From NCBI GenBank assembly GCA_964497495.1, contig CAZCCZ010000038.1, positions 1-32,605 on the forward strand: a stretch of DNA of 32,605 nucleotides, given 5' to 3'. This document shows, one piece after another, positions 26,801 through 32,605 of the stretch. The notes under the pieces are model-generated. The model had not been told where the DNA came from. It made no database searches and worked only from the letters and a program-made list of their open reading frames with translations. A program made the translations under genes and the position numbers. The DNA comes from CAXXOK01 sp964497495. GTDB taxonomy: Bacteria; Bacillota; Clostridia; Christensenellales; Aristaeellaceae. Each line of letters opens with the position of its first letter. Within the stretch, counting starts at the first letter, position 1.

Positions 26801-27940
26801 ATCCAGCAGACGCTGCGGAAAGCAGGCGGCGAAATGGTCTGCTTCCATACGGGCGCAGATACCGACGCCGTCCAGCAGGTTTTTCAACCCCGCGCCGATG
26901 GCGACCAGAATACGGTCCCCGGTTTCCTTGCCGAAAATGTCGTTGATGACCTTGAAGCGGTCGATATCCATCATCAGGATCACGTGAGGCGTGCCGGGGT
27001 TCGCGCGTAAAAACTCCGCGGTCTTGCGGTAGAAGGTCTCCCGGTTGCTGATGCCGGTAAGCGAGTCGTTCTCCGCGCGGTAGCTCAGTTCGCTGCGCAG
27101 GCGCTCGTTACGCTCTTCGTTTTCCTTATCCTTCGTCGCGTCCAGAAAAACGACGCTGCATTCCCTGCCGGCTCCCGTAGGGTTGAGATAATAACGAAGC
27201 CAGCGGAGTTCCTTTTGCCGCGTGCGGATGCGAAAAAACCCCTCGAAGCGCTGCGGATCGCGGCGGAAGGACTCGATCATCGCGTCCACCTGCGGGCAGT
27301 CGCTCGGGTCGATCAGAAAGTGATGATCTTTTTCAAAAGCTTCTTCGTACTCGGCGGCCGAATAACCGCACAGAGAGGACAGCCCTTCGTTGGAATAAAG
27401 CAGCCGCGGTTTGTCCGCCAGATCGTAAATCGCGATGCCGCCCGGTACCGCCCTCATCAGCGACCTGATCTTCCGATCGCTTTCTTTCAGCGCCTGCTCC
27501 ACCCTGTACCGGCTGGACATGTCGGAAATGCCCGCCAGAAAAACAGGCGCATCCCGATCCTCGTAGCGGAAAGGGAACGCCTTGAACCTTCGAAGCTGAT
27601 ATTGAAGCGCCGCGCCGCACGAAGTACGATAAAGCAACTCGTCCGCGCCGGCATCGTAACTCTGCCGGATGCCCTCTTCGTCGCACGGTTCCAGGCAGAC
27701 CCACACGCCCATCGCGTCCAGCTTCCGCTGAGCGCGGATCGCCCGAAGCAGCGCCGGCGCTTCCGCCGGGTCGGATTCCAGATTGATCAGCGTGAGCGCG
27801 ACGTCGGAATGAACGGACAGATAAGCGAGCGCCGGTTCCCGACCGGTTTCGCGCCGTACCGTATAATCCGATTCGAATAGCGTCGGATCGTCGAAGCGTT
27901 TCGCATCGTCGACGATCAGCACGGTTTTCCTGTCGTTCAT
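23804..27940 (-). CDS. Multi-PAS GGDEF/EAL protein, probable c-di-GMP phosphodiesterase
   Basis: 1378-residue signalling protein without membrane helices. Order: degenerate receiver-like domain (1-120, phospho-acceptor position LINLE with Asn53 instead of Asp); PAS (about 150-270); GGDEF (about 285-445) whose active site reads EADHF at 366-370, so cyclase activity is unlikely; EAL (about 455-705) with E-M-L at 488-490, Asn546, LEITE, DDFG (608-611), KLD (629-631), E665 and QGY, the full metal-binding and catalytic set; then four or five further PAS-like domains (about 730-850, 860-985, 1000-1117, 1130-1250, 1258-1365). Two of these hold clear VHPDD signatures. The start at 27940 has AAAGGA 6 bases upstream. 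The degenerate GGDEF may bind GTP as a regulator. No partner gene is adjacent. Confidence 0.88.
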   Translation of the reverse strand: MNDRKTVLIVDDAKRFDDPTLFESDYTVRRETGREPALAYLSVHSDVALTLINLESDPAEAPALLRAIRAQRKLDAMGVWVCLEPCDEEGIRQSYDAGADELLYRTSCGAALQYQLRRFKAFPFRYEDRDAPVFLAGISDMSSRYRVEQALKESDRKIRSLMRAVPGGIAIYDLADKPRLLYSNEGLSSLCGYSAAEYEEAFEKDHHFLIDPSDCPQVDAMIESFRRDPQRFEGFFRIRTRQKELRWLRYYLNPTGAGRECSVVFLDATKDKENEERNERLRSELSYRAENDSLTGISNRETFYRKTAEFLRANPGTPHVILMMDIDRFKVINDIFGKETGDRILVAIGAGLKNLLDGVGICARMEADHFAACFPQRLLDMDRFLSLFDEGLQRYKIDFHVQLSYGVYQIRNINIPVNHMCDRAVMALRTVKGSVVNHFAFYDDKLRQTLLEENTVLDEMNGALEKGQFVPYLQPVFSVDSRKPVSVEMLVRWKHPEKGIIPPGQFIPLFERNGFITKMDMYVWEQACKLLRQWKIENYLLPVSVNISRSDLYYSRLCEHLLEVTRRYGVEPSMLHLEITEGVYSKDSDELMKTIDRLRASGFLILMDDFGSGYSSLNVLMDMPVDILKLDSRFLTRLKTNPRAASILTSVVRMAKWLKMPVVSEGVETPEQLAFLRSIGCDSAQGYLLARPMDVDSYNRQFVKSRLAPLALPRSARQDAVDLSNLWDTSAQADALFNGMIGGMGIYELSGDTLEIRRVNDGYYELFGCTPQQVFASAREALTAVHPDDRKGFLDACRTAIRSGRVERYVCRHIHYRDGREMWLETRLRFLGKAGLNDVFCFTYNDVTEQKEFEKTRALRNYAVLLSSVYSDVFELNLTTRRMRAVRTDADGAEAKDQPWDRLKERLHSLLLEADDELEEQIFTPGYLKAVLADGQRGYYSLERRVVGTACEFRWASFTFIPMPSEAAEEVYLLCVADVDDRKRAEELMLENQWLQLKQTEQTRYQALLEHLGTSLFEWEVDSGRTNVSVGFGKYAVGGFDFKTLRSHKDLEPFIYPKDLNLYWLFVSDLLTHGNGSVTLRLLDRDGAPVWCRLLCSFIQDERSHVVRCIAAVNQIDEQMKIRENYLDEQSRFQAFADNFLVGLGIFEMRGDNQRILYLSSGYRKMIGYEDGERFYDEVNTFSGVHPDDVPRFLAATRKLQETGEPYTIDYRVFHKDGRILWMRSLNTLYPGPEPNVDRIFAVIEDITELRSLRTQMDALRDNLPVGVGVYGFGATPFARYENRRLAAMLSGGAEAERTGLDALAETDFFHRVTVDYRGGRTETDWELDLLRGDGQPARFRVLTASVESDSGPECYCAFLEANPAARARGEGRAVTDG

Positions 27941-28015
27941 GGCGGATCCTTTCACGGAAAGAGCATGTGCGCGATACTGCCTCATGACCGGGAGAGCCCT
28001 GACGAACCTGAACAC

Positions 28016-28044
28016 ATTGTAGCAGAAAGCTTTAGCGCTTTCAA
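28016..28044 (-). promoter_or_regulatory. Promoter of the PAS/GGDEF/EAL gene
   Basis: On the minus strand TTGAAA (28039-28044) and TACAAT (28016-28021), 17-bp spacer. It predicts a leader of about 70 bases. Confidence 0.82.
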
Positions 28045-28086
28045 GCGATAAACGACCTTTCCGGGAGACGCGGTCGGAGCGGAAAG

Positions 28087-28113
28087 CGGTTCCATGGCGT
28101 CGCGACGGAACCG
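28087..28113. repeat. Short inverted repeat in the divergent spacer
   Basis: CGGTTCC (28087-28093) and GGAACCG (28107-28113), 13-base loop, upstream of both divergent promoters. It could be an operator; no family was recognised. The 380-base spacer (27941-28320) holds this, the two promoters and the large 35-bp repeat, but no gene. Confidence 0.45.
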
Positions 28114-28164
28114 GGCGACGCGTTGACGTGACGACGAAACCCGCGGGATCAACGGATGTGACCG

Positions 28165-28240
28165 GCAGAAACTGTCCAACATGCAAGCGGAGCGGGCGCG
28201 GCGGAGCGCCCGCTCCGCTTGCATGTTGGACAGTTTCTGC
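28165..28240. repeat. Perfect 35-bp inverted repeat with 6-nt loop
   Basis: Left arm 28165-28199 and right arm 28206-28240 are exactly complementary over all 35 positions, checked base by base; the loop is GGCGGA. The symmetry stops one base before the TATAAT of the cyclophilin promoter, whose -35 and spacer lie inside the right arm. Neither divergent transcript covers it, so it would act as DNA (cruciform or operator) unless there is read-through. It lacks a T-run, transposase or target-site duplication. A fold-back assembly artefact is possible. Confidence 0.95.
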
Positions 28241-28246
28241 TATAAT
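28219..28246 (+). promoter_or_regulatory. Promoter of the cyclophilin gene
   Basis: TTGCAT (28219-28224) and a perfect TATAAT (28241-28246), 16-bp spacer. The -35 and spacer lie in the right arm of the 35-bp inverted repeat. The mirrored -35 in the left arm has no matching -10 on the other strand, so only rightward transcription is supported. Confidence 0.75.
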
Positions 28247-28320
28247 ACAGGAGTTATCGAAAACAGCCGGGCGTCTGTCCCGGCGCGCCCGTACGCGGGA
28301 TCGAGAGAGGATGATTTTTC

Positions 28321-28836
28321 TTGGCTAACCCCACGTTTGAGATCGTCATGCAGAACGGCGGCGTGATGAAAGGGGAACTGTATCCGGAATATGCGCCCCA
28401 GTCCGTGGGCAACTTCGTCGCCCTGGCCAACAGCGGTTTCTACGACGGCCTCCTGTTCCACCGCTGCATTCCCGGCTTCATGATCCAGGGCGGCTGCCCC
28501 CGGGGCACCGGCACCGGCGGGCCCGGCTACTGCATCAAGGGCGAGTTTTCCCAAAACGCCGTGCCGAACCCGCTGAAACACACCTACGGAGTGCTGAGCA
28601 TGGCGCGCAGCATGATGAAGGACAGCGCTGGCTCTCAGTTCTTCATCATGACCAGCGACAGCCCGCACCTGGACGGGGCGTACGCGGCGTTCGGCAAGGT
28701 GCTGGAAGGCATGGCGGTGGCGGACGGGATCGTCAACGCGCCCACCGGCCCGGGCGACCGGCCCCTGCAGCCGCAGGTGATCGCCTCCATCCGCGTGGAA
28801 ACCAACGGGCAGGTGTACCCCTTCGAACAGATGTGA
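28321..28836 (+). CDS. Cyclophilin-type peptidyl-prolyl cis-trans isomerase
   Basis: 171-residue cytoplasmic protein-folding enzyme that speeds proline isomerisation. The catalytic core is clear: FHRCIPGFMIQGGCPRGTGTGG (Arg of FHR, Phe, Gln), then GVLSMARSMMKDSAGSQFFIM and the HLDGAYAAFGKVLEGM segment. The start is TTG at 28321 with AGAGGA about 9 bases upstream; an ATG at 28312 is out of frame and hits a stop. It has no signal peptide. Followed by a short intrinsic terminator. Confidence 0.95.
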   Translation: MANPTFEIVMQNGGVMKGELYPEYAPQSVGNFVALANSGFYDGLLFHRCIPGFMIQGGCPRGTGTGGPGYCIKGEFSQNAVPNPLKHTYGVLSMARSMMKDSAGSQFFIMTSDSPHLDGAYAAFGKVLEGMAVADGIVNAPTGPGDRPLQPQVIASIRVETNGQVYPFEQM

Positions 28837-28847
28837 CGGACTTGAGC

Positions 28848-28867
28848 GCGGCGCGACGCCGCCTTTT
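28848..28867 (+). terminator. Probable intrinsic terminator of the cyclophilin gene
   Basis: A perfect 6-bp stem GCGGCG/CGCCGC with a CGA loop (28848-28862) runs into CTTTTAT. The next start codon is only 7 bases beyond it, so it may also hold the initiation region of the U32 gene. Confidence 0.6.
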
Positions 28868-28873
28868 ATAACG

Positions 28874-31273
28874 ATGAACGGAACCATGGAGCTTCTCGCG
28901 CCCGCGGGGGACGGGACGGCGCTCCGCGCGGCGGTCTGTGCCGGCGCGGACGCCGTTTATTTGGGCTATACGGATTTCGGCGCCAGAGCCTCCGCCGCGA
29001 ATTTCGACGCGGAGGCTCTGGCGCGCGCCGTGAATTACGCGCACCTGTACCGCGTGCGCGTGTACGTGACGGTCAACACCCTGGTGAAGCCCGGGGAAAC
29101 GGAAGCGGTGTTCAAAACGCTTTCCGTTATCGCGGCCTGCCGCGCGGACGCGGTGATCGTGCAGGACGCTGGCGTGCTGCGGCTTGCGCGGGAGCATTTC
29201 CCGGCGCTCGCCCTGCATGCGAGCACCCAGATGGGCATCCACAGCGCGGCGGGCGCCCGCTTCGTGCTGGCGCACGGGGCGAGCCGCGCGGTGCTGGCGA
29301 GGGAATGCCCGCTTTCAACCACACGGGACATCGCGGAAACGGGCATCGAGGCGGAGGTTTTCGTGCACGGCGCGCTGTGCGCCGGCGTCAGCGGGCAATG
29401 CCTGTTTTCCAGCATGGCGGGGGGCCGCAGCGGCAACCGGGGCCGGTGCGCGCAGCCCTGCCGCCAGACCGTTGCGCTGGGAAACCATTCCGGCGCGCTG
29501 CTTTCGTTAAAAGACCTGTGTCTGCGGGACCGCCTGCCGGAACTGCGACAGGCGGGGGTAACGGCCCTCAAAATCGAGGGACGGCTGAAACGGGCGGAAT
29601 ACGTGGCCGTGGTGACGGACCGCTACCGCAGGGCGCTGGACGCGCTGGCCGGCGGGAAGTTCGCGCCTGCGGACGAGCGTGAAAAGACGGCACTCCGACA
29701 GGTTTTCCACCGCGGCGGCTTCACCGTCGGGCACGCCGCCGGGGACGAGGACGCCGCTCTTTGCGCGACGGCGCGCGTGAACCACGGCGGGGTGCCGGTG
29801 GGAAGGATCGTCGCGGTTCGGAATAATCTGGCGACCGCTGAACTCCGCACACGGCTTCACGACGGGGACAGCCTGCGCGTGGAAGGCGCGGAGGACGTGG
29901 AACTGCGCTACTCCGGGCCCGAACAGACCGAAACGGCGACCCTGCGCCTGCGGCCGGACGTTTTCGTAAGGCCGGGGGATCCGCTGGTGCGTCTGGCGGA
30001 CGCGGAGCAGCTTGCCTGGGCGCAGAACCTGACGGAGCCGAAAATCCCGATCACGCTGAGAGCCGAGGTGCGCGCGGGCAAGCCCCTGCGCCTTACGGCG
30101 AGCGACGGAACCGTAACGGCGCAAGCGACCGGCGAGCCTGCGCAGACGGCACGAACGCGCGCGTTGACCCGCGAGGAGATCGCCCGTTCCCTTTCCAAAC
30201 TGGGGGACACGCCCTTTCAGGCGCAAACCGAGCCGGATGTGGATACGGACGGGGCGTTCGCGCCGGTGTCCGCGCTCAACGCGTTGCGGCGGGAAGCGGT
30301 CGAACGGCTCGCGCAGGCGCGCCGGGCCGCCTTCGAGCATGAAAACCTTGCGTTGCGCGCACGGGCGAACCCGCGCGCCGACGCCCGCGCGGTTCCGTCC
30401 CCGCGAAACGGCGGGCCGATTGTGAACGGTTTGAAAACACTGGCCGTACGCTTCGCGCAGGCCTCCGCAGGGAAGGAATTCCTTTCCGCAGGCGCGAACC
30501 TTCTTCTATACGCGCCGGGGGACTTTCGGGCGGAGACGCTGGCCGCCGAACTGCCGAAACTGCCGGACGGCGCGTGGCTGGCCCTGCCGCCGCAGATGAC
30601 CGACGCGGCTTTCGCGGCGGCCCTGCCCGAGATCGAAAGTAGTACGGATTCGCTGGCGGGCGTCGTACTGGGCAGCGTGGGGCAACTGGGTTTACCGCTT
30701 CCGCTGCCCGTGGCGCTGGGGGACGGCGTGCCCGTGACCAACCGGGAGGCGGCCCGCGAACTGCTGACCCCTGAAACCGCGTTTTTCACCCTCTGGCCGG
30801 AGCTGAACGCGGACGAGCTGGAAACGCTCCTGCCCGATACGCTGGGCGTGCCGGCGTTGCTGACGGTGTACGGCCGCCAGCGGCTGATGTTGCTGAACCA
30901 CTGCCCGGAGCGCGTTGCGCGCGGGCTTGCGGCGGACCGGAAATCCTGCGCCCTGTGCGGGCCGGGGGACCGGGCCTGCGCGAGCGCCGACCCGGTGCTG
31001 ACCGACCGGAAGAGCTACCGTTTTCCGCTGGGCCGCGTGCGCTTTTCGGAAGGGTGCGTGCTGGAAATGTACAATGCCCTGCCCACCGACCTTTCCTCGC
31101 AGGAGAGCCGCCGCCGGGCGCTGGGCGCGGGAATGCTGCTTTCCTTCACGGTGGAGCCGCTTGACGAACAGCTTACGGTGACGCGGCGTTTCGCGGAACT
31201 GATGCGCACGGGCGCCGCGCCGGAAGGCGGCGCGCCTTCCACCGCCGGGCATTTTCTGCGCGGCGTGGAGTGA
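28874..31273 (+). CDS. U32-family protein with DUF3656 (YhbU/RlhA-like)
   Basis: 799 residues. The N-terminal U32 domain (about 5-290) starts MELLAPAGDGTALRAAVCAGADAVYLG and carries the family signature VFVHGALCAGVSGQC. Cysteines 169, 176, 192 and 196 have the spacing of the U32 [4Fe-4S] site. A DUF3656-type region follows, then a C-terminal U32-like half with a further Cys cluster near 690-700 (CALCGPGDRAC). Characterised relatives hydroxylate RNA bases (RlhA on 23S rRNA, TrhP on tRNA) rather than act as peptidases, so RNA modification is the best guess. No clear Shine-Dalgarno precedes 28874; an ATG at 28886 is the alternative. A 16-bp inverted repeat lies within the early coding region. 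Ends 53 bases before mutS2. Confidence 0.88.
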   Translation: MNGTMELLAPAGDGTALRAAVCAGADAVYLGYTDFGARASAANFDAEALARAVNYAHLYRVRVYVTVNTLVKPGETEAVFKTLSVIAACRADAVIVQDAGVLRLAREHFPALALHASTQMGIHSAAGARFVLAHGASRAVLARECPLSTTRDIAETGIEAEVFVHGALCAGVSGQCLFSSMAGGRSGNRGRCAQPCRQTVALGNHSGALLSLKDLCLRDRLPELRQAGVTALKIEGRLKRAEYVAVVTDRYRRALDALAGGKFAPADEREKTALRQVFHRGGFTVGHAAGDEDAALCATARVNHGGVPVGRIVAVRNNLATAELRTRLHDGDSLRVEGAEDVELRYSGPEQTETATLRLRPDVFVRPGDPLVRLADAEQLAWAQNLTEPKIPITLRAEVRAGKPLRLTASDGTVTAQATGEPAQTARTRALTREEIARSLSKLGDTPFQAQTEPDVDTDGAFAPVSALNALRREAVERLAQARRAAFEHENLALRARANPRADARAVPSPRNGGPIVNGLKTLAVRFAQASAGKEFLSAGANLLLYAPGDFRAETLAAELPKLPDGAWLALPPQMTDAAFAAALPEIESSTDSLAGVVLGSVGQLGLPLPLPVALGDGVPVTNREAARELLTPETAFFTLWPELNADELETLLPDTLGVPALLTVYGRQRLMLLNHCPERVARGLAADRKSCALCGPGDRACASADPVLTDRKSYRFPLGRVRFSEGCVLEMYNALPTDLSSQESRRRALGAGMLLSFTVEPLDEQLTVTRRFAELMRTGAAPEGGAPSTAGHFLRGVE
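28980..29024 (+). repeat. Intragenic 16-bp inverted repeat in the U32 gene
   Basis: Arms GCGCCAGAGCCTCCGC (28980-28995) and its exact complement (29009-29024), 13-base loop, about 105 bases into the coding sequence. The encoded residues are GARASAANFDAEALARA. No T-run follows. It could form an mRNA hairpin early in the message, or be a by-product of Ala/Arg-rich codons. Confidence 0.8.
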
Positions 31274-31326
31274 CGACGGTAAACGCCGCCGGAATGCCGA
31301 TTTCATTTCCCGAAGGAGGAACGGCC

Positions 31327-32605
31327 ATGGAGCCGGAGCGCGAACTGCGCGTGCTGGAATTTACGAAAATACGGGAAAAGCTTGCGTCCTTCTGCGTCAC
31401 GCAGACGGGCGCGGAGCTTTGCCTGTCCTTGGTTCCCTACAACGAAACCGGCGAGGTGCGCCGCGCGCTGGACGAGACGGAGGAAGCCTCCGTGCTGATC
31501 GCCTATCTGGGCGGGCAGCCGCTGGTATGGTTCGCCGACGTGCGGGAGCAGATCGCTCTGGCGGAAAAGGGCGCGGCGCTTTCGCCCCACGCCTTGTTGG
31601 ACGTGGCGGGCTGCCTGCGGGCGGCGCGCGCGGCCCGCGCGGCGTTGGTGAGGGAACGCGAGGACACCCCCATTTTAACGGGGCTGGCCTCGCGACTGAC
31701 CACGCTGCCCGCCGTGGAACAGGCGATTACCGACGCGATTCTGGGCGACGACGAGATCGCCGACCGGGCCTCCGCGGAACTGGCGCAGATTCGGCGGCAG
31801 ATCCGCACCGCCAACGAGCGGATGCGGGAAAAGCTGAACCATATGATCCACAGCCAGAGTTTCGCCAAATTCCTGCAGGAGTCCATTATCACCATGCGGG
31901 GCGACCGGTATTGCATCCCCGTGAAGGCGGAGTGCCGCGCCAACGTCCCCGGACTGGTGCACGACCAGAGCGCCACGGGCGCCACGCTGTTCATCGAGCC
32001 CGTCGCTGTGGTGGAAATGGGCAACGACCTCAAGCAATTTCAGGTGAAGGAACAGCAGGAGATCGCGCGCATCCTGTTGGCGCTTTCCGGCCAGCTGGCT
32101 CCGCACGCGGACGAGCTGCGCGCCGACATCGATATCCTGAACCGGCTGGATTTCGCCTTCGCCAAGGGTCTGCTGGCCAAGGATATGCGCGCGTCGCTGC
32201 CCAAGCTCAACGACCGGGGCTTCATCAGGATCATCCGCGGCAGGCATCCGCTGATCGACCGGGAAACGGTGGTACCCATCACGCTCTGGCTGGGCGAGGA
32301 GTTCACCACGCTGGTTGTCACCGGCCCCAACACCGGCGGCAAAACGGTAACGCTGAAAACCGTCGGGCTGCTTACGCTTATGGCGCAGGCGGGCCTGCAC
32401 GTGCCCGCGGAACTGGGCACGGAGCTTTCGGTGTTCGGGCGCGTGTATGCGGATATCGGAGACGAGCAGTCCATCGAGCAATCCCTGTCCACCTTCTCCA
32501 GCCACATGAAGAACATTGTGGAGATCGTCAACCACGTGACCGGGCGCGACCTGGCGCTGTTTGACGAACTGGAAACGCGCGAAGGTGAAGTGCATGCGAT
32601 GTGGG
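31327..32605 (+). CDS. mutS2: MutS2 family protein (ribosome rescue/recombination ATPase), 3' end missing
   Basis: The first 426 residues of a protein normally near 790. It begins MEPERELRVLEFTKI with AAGGAGG 7 bases upstream. The N-terminal core and clamp helices include GDRYCIPVKAECR and GLVHDQSATGATLFIEP; the ATPase has Walker A GPNTGGKT at 333-340, then GLHVPA and DIGDEQSIEQSLSTFSSHM. Walker B starts normally (LALFDEL), but the expected GAGTDP after DEL is replaced by ETREGE from about base 32572 to the window end. In Bacillus MutS2 acts in ribosome collision rescue; in Helicobacter it suppresses recombination. The C-terminal Smr domain is out of view. Confidence 0.94.
   Translation, partial: MEPERELRVLEFTKIREKLASFCVTQTGAELCLSLVPYNETGEVRRALDETEEASVLIAYLGGQPLVWFADVREQIALAEKGAALSPHALLDVAGCLRAARAARAALVREREDTPILTGLASRLTTLPAVEQAITDAILGDDEIADRASAELAQIRRQIRTANERMREKLNHMIHSQSFAKFLQESIITMRGDRYCIPVKAECRANVPGLVHDQSATGATLFIEPVAVVEMGNDLKQFQVKEQQEIARILLALSGQLAPHADELRADIDILNRLDFAFAKGLLAKDMRASLPKLNDRGFIRIIRGRHPLIDRETVVPITLWLGEEFTTLVVTGPNTGGKTVTLKTVGLLTLMAQAGLHVPAELGTELSVFGRVYADIGDEQSIEQSLSTFSSHMKNIVEIVNHVTGRDLALFDELETREGEVHAMW

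Noticed and set aside
28159..28186. Mirror-image leftward promoter from the left arm of the 35-bp repeat
   Set aside because: The mirrored -35 exists, but the -10 position reads CGGTCA, which is not a usable hexamer; a better leftward promoter lies at 28016-28044.

Overview
This is about 32.6 kb of a GC-rich bacterial chromosome. It most resembles a high-GC member of the Firmicutes (Bacillota), class Clostridia. Three things point there. The order L7Ae-like protein - rpsL - rpsG - fusA - tuf is the Firmicute form of the str operon. MutS2, a YdcZ (DUF606) pair, a SpoIID-domain protein and a Na+-pumping decarboxylase beta subunit are all present. Shine-Dalgarno sequences are strong (AAGGAGG type) and promoters are sigma-A-like with 16-17 bp spacers. 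Genus is not determinable by eye. No rRNA, tRNA, CRISPR array, insertion sequence, integrase or phage gene was seen.

Layout. 1-3.8 kb (minus strand): str operon (rplGB, rpsL, rpsG, fusA, tuf cut by the window edge), read from a near-consensus promoter through a leader that folds as a three-way junction. rpoBC, usually just upstream, is absent. 3.8-5.6 kb: a divergent pair made of two small YdcZ-family membrane proteins (minus) and a Crp/Fnr-family regulator (plus), with a PrfA-box-like palindrome centred at -41.5 of the inferred transporter promoter. 5.7-17.7 kb (all plus): a beta-lactamase-fold serine hydrolase, a secreted SpoIID/SH3 protein, uridine kinase, a DUF362 ferredoxin-like protein, UvrA behind an SOS-like box, a beta-CASP metallo-beta-lactamase RNase-like protein and a GH3 glycosidase, mostly as single-gene units with their own promoters and terminators. 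17.8-19.8 kb (minus): OadB-type beta subunit, a small OadG-like gamma subunit and an unknown two-helix membrane protein, with no alpha/biotin subunit alongside. 19.8-22.5 kb (minus): a two-domain glycosyltransferase-like protein, an acyl-CoA thioesterase and a GNAT acetyltransferase. 22.7-23.8 kb (plus): a secreted transglutaminase-like protein. 23.8-27.9 kb (minus): a 1378-residue PAS/GGDEF/EAL protein with a degenerate GGDEF site and an apparently intact EAL site. 28.3-32.6 kb (plus): cyclophilin, a U32/DUF3656 protein and MutS2 running off the end.

Most content is housekeeping. The least-explained signals are non-coding: a perfect 35-bp inverted repeat with a 6-nt loop whose right arm carries the -35 and spacer of the cyclophilin promoter; the str leader; the long structured rpsL-rpsG spacer; and the palindrome beside the Crp/Fnr gene. 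The last ~35 bases of the window depart from the conserved MutS2 Walker B region and may be a contig-end artefact.
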